From Anoplolepis gracilipes (Eukaryota > Arthropoda > Insecta > Hymenoptera > Formicidae), in contig NC_132976.1 of NCBI RefSeq assembly GCF_047496725.1, forward strand, positions 2,960,001 to 3,024,000: DNA of 64,000 bases, read 5' to 3'. Positions 39,268 to 52,100 of the stretch are shown here, piece by piece (within the stretch, counting starts at the first letter, position 1; each line of letters starts with the position of its first letter). The notes under the pieces were generated by a model. The model ran no database searches and was not told the origin of the DNA. It worked only from the letters and a program-made list of their open reading frames with translations. The translations under genes were made by a program, and so were the position numbers.

Positions 39268-39816
39268 GTTTTGACATCAAATTTGGTAACGGAAAGTCTG
39301 ATATTATTTACAATAGTTATTGTTATTCATTAGATATTACACATTTATACATGTATACACAGCATATTTTTATACCAACGTTTTCTTATAAACTATAAAG
39401 TAAAAAATATGCAATATAACAAAATTGACCAGTGTGCTTTATTAGCAACTTACATGATATCCTTATTAAATTTTTATTTTTTTTTTTAATATGTATATAG
39501 GATAGACTTACAAATATTTAAATCCAAATATACATCAATAATACAAAGGCAAATAATAAAAATGTTCAAAATCAATATTCGACAATTTTCTTTAGAATTA
39601 ACAGTTTTTTTAATTAATAAACAGTTGCTAAATAAAAAAATATTAAAACTGAAAAATATGATTGATAGTACGTAGATTATAATGATGTATGATTAATATA
39701 TATCATTTTTTTCTATTGCTTTATTTATAATATTCTTGTAATATAAATAAACAATCAAATAATTTTAATTTATTGATATTAGTGATCTTAATTATTGTAC
39801 ATTTGAATTTTTCTTT
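39268..39816. other. Tail-to-tail spacer
   Basis: Between the copper transporter stop (plus) and the RBR ligase stop (minus). AT-rich; a strong polypyrimidine tract with acceptor at about 39481-39500 could serve an alternative last exon of the transporter. Nothing else seen. Confidence 0.5.
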
Positions 39817-41433
39817 TTAATTTTCCAATACTTCGTCGAAATTTAGATCAACCCAAACTACATTTTCCATTATCTCTAAATTATCTATATTATAGTAATT
39901 GTCATCCTCTATACCCTCGAACAAACGTCCAAAACACGGACTATTGGCATTGGTAAAGTGTAAATATCCATTGATCAAAGTAATTAGTTGACCACAGAGC
40001 CAGCAAAAAGTATATTGGCAGTATTTACAGGTCATTTTGTTGCACCCATCAATTTTGCTAATGAAAGAATGACACTTTGGACAAGTTTTCGCGTTATTCT
40101 AAAAATAACAATTATTCTTGAGATAATGCTCTTTAAATCTTTCTATTAGTTATGTGATCTAATTATTAATTTTCATATTAAAAATCATGCACGTTTTATG
40201 ATACCTGCAGATATTCAGTTGTAAGAGTTTCTTGAACTAATTGAATTTGTCGCTTGCCATACTTGTTTTCCAGACGCTTTTTTTCCTTATCATCACTATT
40301 CTTGTAGTCATTAACGAGCTTCTTAATGTCATCTGATATCATGCATGGCGCAGCTCCATGGAACAACTGTTTATGTAATAATTAATACGGGATAATATTT
40401 ATCTGTTTAAGTGATGGAACAAGTTTTTCATTACCTTATAGCAATAAATACAAAAGCAATAATTGCAAACGGGACAGATCGGTGCAACATCATTCGGATT
40501 GTCCCTGATCATTGGATTTTGGCATGAAATTCTCGGGCAATATATTACATCGTTCATAGTGTTTAACGTTATTCGCAGCACGAGTTCTTCATATTGTGAA
40601 AACAAGTTCGGACAGAGAGTTTTAATATCGTTACAATTTATTTCGAAACTGCAGTTTAACGTCGGACATAATATAATCTTAACGTGCTCGTTAATTTTAA
40701 TACGTATGTATTCCTCCATACAGCTTTTGCAGTAAACATGTCCGCAGTTTTTCAGCTCTATACATTTTACCCCGCTGTGTTTCTCCAAGCATATGTGACA
40801 AATGTGAAAGTTGCTATCAAATTGTTTCCTATGTTGCTCTCTATTATAAGATATTAACATTTTTTTGAGATCCAAAGACAAAATAGCATTTATAGCTCTG
40901 GGATCAGACAAGTGTGCTAGACGAAATGTGATACGATCACCGGGTGTTATGCGAGTTAAGTGCATGAAGGAAACGTCCAAAGAGTCTTGTATGCGGAGGA
41001 AATTAAAGAGACTATTTTGTAGAAAATCTATCCACAGGAACAGGATCTCGCTGCCTTGATTCTCTTTCCACATCTTGTCCAATTCCTGACAAACAAAAGA
41101 TATATCCCAGGGAGTCAACCAGACAATAGCTAGACAAAAATTTGGTGGCCTTTGAGATGGATACGTATCTGGAAATAGAATGTACAATCTGATCGGTGGC
41201 AGATGTTCGACAAAAATTTTATCACATGGAGTAATCGCATCAAAGGTTGCATTGGAAGAGGAGCAACCCGTGAAGTTCACTTTTAGCTTTCTATCAAGTT
41301 TGGGAAATATATTAATTGTGCATTTTATCTGCTCGTTTTTTGAACAAGAAAACTCGTTTTCCTCGTAAATATTAGAAAGAGCAATTACTTCGTCCTCCTG
41401 TCGCATACGATCACTTGTAATCGTGTAAGACAT
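39817..41433 (-). CDS. RBR E3 ubiquitin ligase, RNF14-like (3 exons)
   Basis: RING-between-RING ligase that transfers ubiquitin through a cysteine thioester. Exons: 40435-41433, 40205-40366, 39817-40098, all phase 0, 480 aa (human RNF14 is 474). Order: RWD domain (about 10-150, starting RQEDEVIALSNIYEENEF), RING1 from about residue 210 (CHICLEKHSGVKC, NCGHVYCKSC), IBR (YCPRISCQNPMI, CPVCNYCFCIYC), a basic linker, and RING2 in the last exon (CPKCHSFISKIDGCNKMTC, FCWLCG). Cys406 in GCNKMTC is the expected catalytic cysteine. RWD plus RBR in this order is diagnostic of the RNF14 group. Acceptor-like sequence upstream of the ATG suggests a 5' UTR intron. Confidence 0.93.
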
Positions 41434-42007
41434 TTTAAATATCTTCGAGATAAAAATCCTGAAAAAATAATGGTACTAAAATTAGAGAATTCTTCAATTT
41501 AGTTAATAAATTCAAAATCACACTTCTTCATATTCAAGAGATAAAAAAAACAACAAACCTGCTGAGGTCGTCACACTTCTTGGAAAAGTGCGTATTTAAC
41601 TTTGCCTTTGAAATTATAAAAAGATTTTTTTTTTTTTTTTTTACTTGAACTGAACACAATAGAATGAAATAAATATTTAAAAGTTTGAAGGAAAAAAAAT
41701 TACGAGAAATGCAAAATGTTCAGCTCAAAAGAACAGACCTGAAATAAAAAAAATATAAAAAAATGTTTCCAATATTAAAATAAATACAGACGTGCACATG
41801 CATTATTAAATCTTTAAGCTACAAATTAATATTAAAACTTGTAAAAGTATATAAAGAAGAAATGTGATAAGAATTAATGATTTAAATATTCAAAAACCAC
41901 GATGAGAAATTACACCCCGAAAATGTGAAGCCGATGCAACAAGTTTTAAGCCGTGATTACATTGTAGGTTGCGGGTTAGGTTGCGGTTGGGGTTGCTATT
42001 GGACATT

Positions 42008-42059
42008 GGGAACCAACCAATCACAGCAAAGCAACCTTTGCTGTGATTGGTTGGTTCCC
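42008..42059. repeat. Perfect 24-bp hairpin, 4-nt loop
   Basis: GGGAACCAACCAATCACAGC continues to 42031; CAAC is the loop; 42036-42059 is the exact complement. The arms carry CCAATCA and its complement. It directly follows GGTTGC repeats. It may be a miniature-element end pair or a structured regulatory site. Confidence 0.85.
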
Positions 42060-42093
42060 CATCTCTACGGCCGCGTTCGAGGAGACGCTATTA

Positions 42094-42220
42094 TAGTCGG
42101 ATCTCTTATCCTACGACATTTTCGGTCCAGAATCTTCCCCTTAAATCTCTGCTTACGACAAAAATTTGAGAGTGGGGGTATAATTCCCCATTCGCGGTCG
42201 TAGGATGAAAGGTCCGACTG
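42094..42220. mobile_element. Miniature element, AGTCGGA ends
   Basis: AGTCGGATCTCTTATCCTACGA at the left matches the complement of TCGTAGGATGAAAGGTCCGACT at the right. TA flanks both ends (42092-42093 and 42221-42222), fitting Tc1/mariner-type mobilisation. Non-coding, 127 bp. Confidence 0.75.
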
Positions 42221-42957
42221 TACTAAACGAACGAATGACGAATGAAATGAAAGACATCATTTTTCACTCATTTTTTTTTTTTGTCATTCGTTTAAGTGTA
42301 AATATCTATATAATACTTTTACAAGACTGGGATCAAAACAAACGCGTATGAACACGTGTTATATATTTATGGCGGGAAAAAGTAATTATGCGTGCACGCG
42401 CGAGCACGTGTTGAGATTAATTTAATGATTTGTCTGAGAGAAACAGCATATTTAATTTGCATTTTTCAACATTTGTTCTATTATAGAATCTTTTATATTT
42501 CAACTTTTATGCAGAACCGAACGTCGAAATGATCTGAACATTATTAGACTAAAAAAGGGTTGAAGCAAGAAGTGAGGAAAGAGCGAATTTAAAAGTTCTC
42601 TTGAATAATGACAAACAAGTTTATTACAGCCCTTCACGTGGAATTCACGTGCGGAATTATTTTGGAAATTTCTTCGTGAAGTTTCAAAGCTCTCGTTACA
42701 ATCGAAGCATTGCCTTTTACGGTTGTGTCATTTTGACAGGTGACAGGATGAAATATATTATCATTGTTTGAACGTAAAAATATTCGAAGATCACCTCCGA
42801 AATTTTCTACTACTTGTATTTATTTACGCGATTGTAATTCTTCAACGCGATTGTGTGGCTTGCACTTTGACACGCACTGCGTGTCGATAAACAAAAAAAA
42901 GATCTTGTTTTCTCTGTCTTATCGGTTCTTTCATGATTACGAAATTACCGGATCCCA

Positions 42958-45062
42958 ATGTTTACTCTGCTGAGGAAAATGACGCACAATGGATTTTTGG
43001 TTCGCTCTACCCATACTGGTGGATCTTACGAGGTAAATACATTTGATAATCATCTACTTTAATATTTTAAGAATTGCTCATGTCTCATATATTATTTACA
43101 GTTAAAAATTTTTTTTAATATTATTACTATTAATGAAAAAAACAGCAAAGTTTATTTTGGCTGCTGTCAATTTCTGACAGAATTATTTTAAAATGTTATT
43201 AAATATCTAATTATATTACTTATATTTATATTTTTATATTTACATATGTATGTAAATTTTGCACTATAATAATTCTCTTTTAAGAACATTTTACATTATT
43301 TATATAATTGTAGAAATATTATTAGAACCATTACATATAAAGTAATATTGAGCAAGAATAAGACACGCTATGTGATTGATATAAAAAATTAATTCAGATA
43401 TATAAATATTGTATTATTTTTACAGGATGCTATAAAAGTGCTATGCACTTTACAAAGCAATGCTGCATACTTACAATCTGTTATAAAGCATGATGCGAAC
43501 AATCCTGAGAGATTAAAAGAAACAGAGAAATATCTACTTCGGTAACAAGACTATCAATGTTACAATATTAATATAATTAAAGTCAAGAGAACTTTAATTT
43601 AGTTTTCTCATCTAATAAGTAAAATACTATACTTACAAAATTTATTGTTAAGTGTATTTTTAATTTGATTTATGACGTGTCTAACTTCAAGGTGCACAGT
43701 AACTTTAAATCTGTATTACATCGTAGATCTGGCATTACTCTGGAGCAACTTGACAAATTATCTGTCGTACACGTGGCTGGTACAAAGGGCAAAGGCACGA
43801 CGTGCGCGTTCACAGAGGCAATTCTACGACAATACGGTTTCAGCACTGGTTTCTTCAGTTCACCCCATCTGGTCTCTGTGAGAGAGCGTATCCGATTAAA
43901 TGGCGAGCCCCTCAGCCAGGCCTGCTTCGCCCATTTCTTCTGGGACACTTATCGACGCTTGGAGCAAGCACGAGAATGCGAGTCCGACATGCCGACGTAC
44001 TTCAAATTTCTGACGATTCTCTCGTTCCACGTATTTCTGGAGGCGAACGTCGACGTGGCAATTCTCGAAGTTGGAATCGGCGGCGAGCTGGACAGCACAA
44101 ATATCGTGCGGAATCCGGTCTGCGTGGGCGTGACCAGTCTGGGTCTCGAGCACACCCTGCTGCTGGGCAATACTCTGGAAGAGATCGCTTACCAAAAGTC
44201 GGGAATCTTTAAACCGAACGCCGCGGCCTTCACCGTGTCGCAGCCGGAAGTGGCGATGCGGATTCTGCGGAAGCAAGCCGTTGAAAGACGATGTCGCAGC
44301 TTGCGAGTGGTTCCCTCAATTCAGACCCGTGAATGGAACGACGTTTTCTCGTCAGTGGGTCTCAACAGCGTCCAGCAACAGAATGCCTCGCTGTCAATTA
44401 GTATGGCACTCGAATGGATGAAATCACAAGGCGATAAGCTGTCGTGGATCATGAACGATACGAAATACATCAATGATTTTCACGATGATTACCCAAATGA
44501 TAAGATCGATTTATCTCCAACCGTCTACTTGAGCAAGACGGCGGTGGCGTTAGCGAACTGCAAATGGCCAGGTCGCACGCAGATCCTGAGAACCAGCGTG
44601 GCAGATTTCTTCCTGGACGGCGCACATACTGTTGAGAGTATCGTTAATTGCATATCATGGTTCAAGAAAGCCAGTCAGAAAACCTCCAGAAAATTTTTGA
44701 TATTCAATACCAGCGGCGACCGGAATTCTCTACCATTGTTGAAGTTGCTAAAAGCTTTGGATTTCGACAAAGTTTACTTCGCGCCAAATTGCGTTGGAGT
44801 GTTTAACGTAGAGGATATGAATTCAACAAGTGGTGCGCAAAGTATAATGGATGAGCAAAGAAAGAGATGCGAGAAACACTGCGAATTGTGGGGCGAAAAT
44901 TCGGTGGTGAAGAACAATGTCACCGAGGTATTCTTAGACATCAAAAAATACGCGTCATCGCAGAATGATAAAATGGAAGTACTTGTAACAGGTTCCTTAC
45001 ATATGATTGGCGCGATATTAACCATTCTGGATCCTAATTTGACAATGACCAGTGATTTTTAA
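42958..45062 (+). CDS. FPGS: Folylpolyglutamate synthase (3 exons)
   Basis: ATP-dependent ligase adding gamma-linked glutamates to folates, retaining them in cytosol and mitochondria. Exons: 42958-43032, 43426-43541, 43727-45062, all in frame, 508 aa. The first exon (MFTLLRKMTHNGFLVRST) is basic and hydroxylated like a mitochondrial transit peptide; Met8 could start a cytosolic form. The ATP loop GTKGKGT is at 82-88, followed by CAFTEAILR and FFSSPHLVSVRERIRLNG. VAILEVGIGGELDSTN, KSGIFKPN, NCKWPGRTQIL, FFLDGAHT and VTGSLHMIGAIL mark the rest of the Mur-ligase fold. The third exon is single, long and GC-richer than its surroundings. Acceptor at 43726 (ATCGTAG) was chosen because it restores LLRSGITLEQ. 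Confidence 0.95.
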
Positions 45063-45259
45063 TGTGACAAAATATGATTAAAATTAACTTTAAACATAGA
45101 TTATTATACATAGATTATTAAACATAGATTATATAATAAATTTAGTCTTTCTTGGCATGAATTTATGAATGGTTTAGCCATAAAAATATCTTTTTCTAGA
45201 AAATAAATTTTTGTATAAATGTATAGTTTATAAAAAAATAAGTTAAGAAATAAATAGTT

Positions 45260-45315
<56 letters not shown>

Positions 45316-46112
45316 TTTAAGTAGTCAAATATCATGGAATAATCCTGTCGAAAAAAAATATATTTTACAAATCAATATACAGGGTGTCCTAAAAACTCCC
45401 GAATTTCCTTTAAGAACGAATTCTCTGGCTAATTTTGAGGCGATTTTTCCTCAGTGAAAATGTTTTAAAGCGTCAATAATTTTCAAATTATAATAGAAAT
45501 TAAATAAGAAAAGCTTTTCATAAATTGAACTTTGTAGAGTTAAAAGATATTAACAACTACATTTTTCAGTTAATTATTTTACATGGACTTTATCTTAATT
45601 AATTTAAGGCTTAAAAGAAATATAATGACAAAAATTGGAAGTTTGCAAAAAATGAGAGCATCCTTTGATGTTTTTGCTGACAATGAAAAATAATCGTTTC
45701 CAAATTGACCAGAAAATCCATCCTTGAAAAAAAATTTGAAAATTTTTGGACATCCTGTATATACAACAATAATAAAAAAATTGAAATATTGAATAATAAG
45801 AGATCTTTTTAGAAATCGTAGAATTATATATTTAATATATAATATTTAATAGCGATAATAATAACAATAATCATATCAATCACTTACAATATATGCGTAT
45901 TCCGATATACATATCGTATTATGTACGTAGTTTCAGAGTGATGTTCCAATTATTATTTTTGTACTTTGATGTAGATTACTGACATCGTTCGCTCAGTGAA
46001 AAGTGAATTTGATTTTTATGCGCATTAAAAGATTTGTGCTAAATTTATCTCATGGAGCGAGTTGCGAGTGGAGTGAAATATGATATTGCGTAATATTTGG
46101 GTAAACAAGTAT
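45063..46112. other. Tail-to-tail spacer with (TA)n and a TIR element
   Basis: Between the FPGS and esterase stop codons. A (TA)n run occupies 45262-45312. An inverted-repeat element lies at 45378-45763. No gene is seen. Confidence 0.6.
45378..45763. mobile_element. Short element with ACAGGGTGTCC ends
   Basis: TATACAGGGTGTCCTAAAAA at the left and the complement of TTTGGACATCCTGTATATAC at the right. About 386 bp, no coding frame. The GGGTGTCC terminus is common among insect Tc1/mariner-type miniature elements. Confidence 0.65.
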
Positions 46113-49100
46113 TCAAAAGATCGTCGCATGGTACTCTAATTCCGACTCCGCTTCGGTATCGGATAAGCTAAGCGAAACGCCAGTTCTTCGCCTTAAGCGA
46201 TTATCCTCAGGGCTCTAAAAAATAAATTAAAATTCTAATTCATTTCTAATAATTATCTATTAAATATTTAATATATAATATAATATAATTTATTAAATAA
46301 TATATTAAAGGAGTATTTGATAAATTTTTACTATTTTGTTATATATATGAAAAATGAAAAATTAATATATTTTAATAAAAGTCGATTTCATATTCATATA
46401 CAAGGTGGAGTAGAAAAGTATAACCAGATAGACTGATTCTTTATACATAATTAAAAGATAATTTAAGAAAATTAAATGTGCAGAAGAAAAAATCTTTTAC
46501 TGTATCATATTTGCAATTGGCAGAATGTGATTAAGTTATAGTCTCTGTCTCAGAGAAGTCATTGTTGATCTCTTCAGCATTTGTATTAATATTTTACTTT
46601 GTTCTTATCTCATCTTGTATAAATTTTTTTAATAAAAGAACAAAAAAATGAATTATGTAATAAATAATATCTTTTCGCAATCCAATATTTTTTTCGATTC
46701 ATGATAATAAATTTTAACAAAGATTAATATACAGAAAATATAATAAAAATAATGAAAAGTATAACTCACTTGGTCTAAAATACCAGCAGTAGGTTCGGAG
46801 GCGTATCCCACTTCCTGCGCATCTTCCTCCAGGTCTGCCTCATACTCCTCTAGTTCATCCGAATCCGAATCTATGTCAAGATACCGGCTGACACGTGAAA
46901 CTTTACACACCATCTGCGCGAGATCGGTGAAAGTGTACGAAGAGGGTGATTGTTGATTAGCCGCTTGGGACTTTGCTCGCAGGGCTCTCGCATTCTCTCG
47001 ATCTGCATTGAATCGAGGCAGAACTCCGGCTTTCGATTGACCCTCGAAATACGTTTTTCCTGAAAAACACGATTTTATTTTAGTCTCATACTCTTTGAAA
47101 ATTTGACTTGGATTTAATATAAATGAGAGTAACTCAGATGTTAAATGATACAGTATTAGAGAGATAGAAACGATCATCAGGGCAACTATATTGAATTTCT
47201 TTGTTATCAAGGTCAATCAGATTGATTGCATATTTAAATCATTTTTATATCATTTAACACCTGAGCCATTCAAATATACACAAAATTTCAAATACCGTGT
47301 TGATATCCTACGTCCTTGATTTCATCGAAATTGGCGAACTGGAGGGTCTTATACTTGTCGATCGGCGGCCTGATGTACTCGCAATAATCTGAACTCTTCA
47401 CCTCTTCCAGCTGGCGCACACAACTCACGTACGCCAGTCTTGACTGGATATCCGGTAGATTTGGCACCTTCACAGGCGTGGCGAACGGATTCCATCGTTT
47501 CCACAGTAACCACCAACCGGATAACGAGTCCCCGTAATTTGTCAGATCGGTGTCATCCTGTGAGCCTACATCGATGGCCAGAATGTGATGTGCTCCTTGT
47601 CGCAACATTTCGTCAGCTTGAACGGAAATGTGGAGAACACATGAATCGAGGACGTTAACATCGACTCGCTGTTCGAGTTCGAACCTCGACATTGTAAATC
47701 TAATTTTATACATGTATTTCTATTTCTTCGTAAAAACACAAATTTTTTTATATCATGCTTTATATTTTTAGAAATTTGAGAAATTTTTTTATATTGTGAT
47801 GAGAGCTATATTTTATATTAAACATTTTTATATTGACTGAAAGATCACACCGTCAGGAATTAGCACGAATAGATAAAATGAATACCTGGCACATTATTAA
47901 CATAGCACCCGTCGACCAAAAGATGCCCATCAAGGGAATCACAAATCGGAGGAAAGACCCCCGCGATAGTCATACTGCCACGAATATATCTCCATAGTAA
48001 ACCTGAGCCGACTTAACTATTCAGAATTTTGTAAATGCAACCTTTTATCAACGGGAGTGAGCTTGTCGACGAGTGTCTTATTTATTTTTTTTTTTTTTTC
48101 TTATTTCACTTACATCCGTAAATAAATTTTCAACAGCGTGTTATTAAATTAAATATAAAAATTCCATTAAAATTAGACAACCTCAGTGTGATTAAATTTT
48201 GAGAAAGCAATTTGTTGCAAAAAAATATGCTCAATGCAATGTCAGATAAATTGCCAAACTATGTAAATTTGTACTAATATGTCAAAAAATTTATATAAAT
48301 TTATTATCACAATATAAAAATATTTATAAAAGTTCCAATTAAGTCTTTTATGCAAACTTTATATTATCTTGACATGTTATATAAATTTGTTTCCGGTTAG
48401 TTCCTGATTGCATTGATCGTGCAAAATTAACACATGGTATCCATCAATGCCATCTGAGTTACCTGGAAGGTTATTGACGTACCCGCCGTCGAGAAGGAGA
48501 TGGCCATCAACAGGATCACACATGGGTGGCATATAACCAGACAATGACATCGAGGCCCGAATGTACCGCCACAGCGATCCTAAACACGACGAATCATTCT
48601 CTTTAATATTCTGTGTTTACTCGTATATATTATTTAGAGTACTTCCTGTATTCTTAAGTCATAATTTATTTTATAATCGCGATTATTCACTGTGAATATA
48701 TATATATTATAATTACTATACATGATTCATAAAAAGATCAATATTTTATTAAACAGAATTTATTAACTTGGGCTGTTATTATTGGTAGTGGATTTAAGTT
48801 AAAAAATTTTAGTAAAAATATATATTTAAAGTAAATATTTATTTGTCCAAAGATCAAATATCCATTCAAATGCTTTATTTATATTAAATATTATTTTTTC
48901 GTGTTAAAAAGGTTAATAATATATTTTGGAAATAAATTTTTAGATAAGAATATTTGCTGGGTTGTGAGCAATTTCGAATTATCTCGATACCATAATCCAG
49001 CAATATACAGGAAGCATATGTGTATCAGTTTCTTTATATTCGAGTAAAAACAAAAATATGCCTCGCTCGATTTTCTCTTTAAAAAACGGCAATAAACGGA

Positions 49101-52100
49101 GAGTACGTCAACAATAGTTTTTCGGAAAGCTCACTCCCGTTGATTAAAGATTCTACTACTATGATCTATGCTAATCTAAAAACAAAAAATTGTCATGCCA
49201 CAACGAATTTATAATAAATAAAAAAATAAAATTTTTTCAAATATTATTTTTATTTTTAATTCAAGCATCCGAAACTAATTGCCGAGATAAATAGTTTTAT
49301 TTGTGTGGACACTATTTGTTTGTCTATAAAACAACATTTATATCTTATTATATTTTGATTCACTTTAGATTTTCTACAAACACATATTTTTGATGATATG
49401 TCAAAGCTTTCAGTTATATATTTCTGTAGATATAACATGTCTGTAAAATGAAATTAATGAGAAAATTGTTATACATATAGCTTTTGTGAGTTATAGATAG
49501 ATAGAGAAAATATTAGTAAAAAAGAACATCAAAGAATTAAGTAAAACTGAAAGCTTTGCAGATGTCTAGAATTAAGAAATGTAAAAGATAATTAATTCGT
49601 ACAGACCGTGTCTATGCGTGCGCATACAGGAGTCCGTGATGTCTGTGGTTATAGTAAAATACGGAAGCCACAAGTCCTCTATATATGTATCGCCAAAGGT
49701 TTGCTGTATGGTCTTATTAAAATCTTTACCGGAGAACATCGAGGTCATCGGATAAGTCAAATCTAAAATTTGCCGCCACCATTGTGTCATTTTCTGTTAA
49801 CAGATAAAAATACATAGAATTTTACACAAAAATATTTCTCGATCAAAAGATAGTCGCAGGGTTTTAAAGTAATTATTAAAAGAGAAAGAGAGAAATACAA
49901 ATACTTTTTTTATATGAAATGTGACATAAATTTATATAAATTTTAGGATTAAATTTAGGATGTACATTAACTTTTTCATATATTTTTCCTTACATCTTAC
50001 AATTAGTTTTAAATATAATGTGTATTAGAAGAAACTGTAGGGCAAGAGATGATAGAAATTATGGAAAAAATTCTGCTCTGTCTCACCTTAGACCATTCCC
50101 TGGCCTTTTGCGTGGTGGTAGTGATATTCTTTTCCATGCACCAAAGAGCGCCCATGAAGGCGCCGATACTGACGCCGCCAACCATGTCTATGGGTATACC
50201 TGCCTCGATGATAGCTTTGAGCATACCCACGTGGGCAGCGCCCCTCGCACCGCCGCCACCCAGTACAAGACCTACCGAAGTGCCGGTAAGCCATCGCGCT
50301 AACCTGCTGAAATCGCTATGTACGTTCGGTTCGGACATGAGCACTTTGGAGTACAATTCATTCTACAAGAAAAGGAAAAAGATACTAATAAGATATATTT
50401 CTAATAAATAAGATTAAATATAAGAGAAGATGATTTAGCAGACTGCCTTATCTGATGATTACAATTCTGTACTGCGATCTCCTGGTGAACATCCGTTTCG
50501 GACCTTGGATGTGATGGTGACTGGACACCCATGATCTCATATTCAACCATTGAACAGTGTTCGTGGGTCGCTGGCCATTCTGTTCCTTGTGCAGCAGCAC
50601 CAGCTCTTTCTGCGTTCGCATGACTAATCGTTCTACCTCGCGTTCCGTTCGGCCAATCGACGGCGGTCGATCGCCCAGACCCACAATGAGAATGCAATCG
50701 GCTTGCCTGACACATCGCTGAGTCCACAACGTGTAACTTGAATCGCACTGATACAAAGAAATTCTATGTTGATCTTCCTGCTGGGCGAGCCAGGAAGTGA
50801 GCCGATACTCATTCGCAGGCTCCATGATGGTCGTTCCTAAAGTCTATGTAAAGGAAAAAATGAAAAATGACTGATATGTTGGTGCATCATTAATAATGTG
50901 AAAACTGATTAAACTAATATCTGATCTCTTTTTATATTAAAAATAGAATGAACGAATTATTATTACAATAAAGTACTAAATTAAAGAGAATTAAATTATA
51001 GTATATAATGACAATAAAATTTATATATTAAAATAAATAATATTTAAATAATTAAACTACAACCAGATAGGTACGATACAATACCTTTCTTACGACATCC
51101 GATGTTAAACGAAGACAAGGTCCAATGGCACATAAAGAATGATACAATTCATAAGTAAAGGCAGTTAATGGTACATCATCCGACACGGGTACTATGGCAA
51201 CAGTTGAGAAATTTACTTGTGCGGGTCTGGCATCGACTGTTGCTGCGGCTCGTCTGTAACCAAAGTTATCCTTAATTAAAAGCATTAATTACCACTAATA
51301 ACATTATAAATGTAAAACGATAATTTGTGCAAAACAGCTCGAGCCACAAGAGATTTTTAATATATTATCATATTTTGATATTTACTGAGTATCATTATTG
51401 CCATTTTTTGTGTGCGGTTGCTGCCAAGTGCCGAGTATGCGATGACCAAGGAGATTTATCAATCTCGTGACGACAATTGGATATCTCAATTTGATCACGT
51501 TGAATAAACCTTCCGGTAGCTTTGCTAGTTCGGAATCCCTGACCGCCATCACCGTCGTTGATCTCGGAGTTTGCGTAACCATCTCTACGATTCCTACCAA
51601 GTCGCCCTTTCCATATTCAGCTACCGGTTCCTTCTTGCCGTTTTTATAAGTAATTACCGATCGCAATCGTCCGCTTAACACTATGAATGTCGAATCCGAT
51701 TCATCACCCTGTCTATAAACGGCCCTTCCGCTTTCAAGAAACAACCAGTCGAGAGCAAAATCCACCTATTGAGAAATAGACTTGTTTGTAAATATTCGTT
51801 TTGTTTATTAAACATTTTATTAACATTTCTTTGCTTGTTTTTTTAGATAGTCATACCTGTCTTACAAACGGACTTAATCTGCGAACGACGGTGTGTGCCA
51901 CATGCAACACGACTGTAGGTTGATCTCGCATGATGGCGAAGAACGTTGACTTACTAAGTAGCGCGATACGGCTGGAATGCTTCGCTCTGATCGTGTAAAA
52001 GGATGGCTCGCCCGTCAACACCGCCAAACCACCGACGATTTCACCCTGATGAGCGCTAAACATGTGCACTTCTTGACCTGCGTCCCGGCCCTCCGACACA

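Larger units (their letters stand above)
41434..42957. other. Divergent spacer between RNF14-like and FPGS genes
   Basis: Holds the promoters of both genes, a poly(T) run at 41627-41642, a GGTTGCGGGTTAGGTTGCGG repeat at 41967-41986, a perfect 24-bp hairpin (42008-42059) and a miniature element (42094-42220). No gene is supported. Confidence 0.6.

Noticed and set aside
43670..44276. Overlapping frames on both strands over FPGS exon 3
   Set aside because: Shadows of the GC-richer FPGS coding exon.
46653..46769. Open-frame extension past the esterase exon 46770-47059
   Set aside because: A good donor (GTGAGT) ends the exon and the next exon restores the acidic tail; the extension is intronic.
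48047..49144. The 18-nt complementary pair as ends of a transposon containing exon A
   Set aside because: The interval contains a conserved, in-phase coding exon, no target duplication is visible, and complementarity stops after about 18-22 nt. It is kept as an RNA-pairing candidate, though copy number could reverse this.
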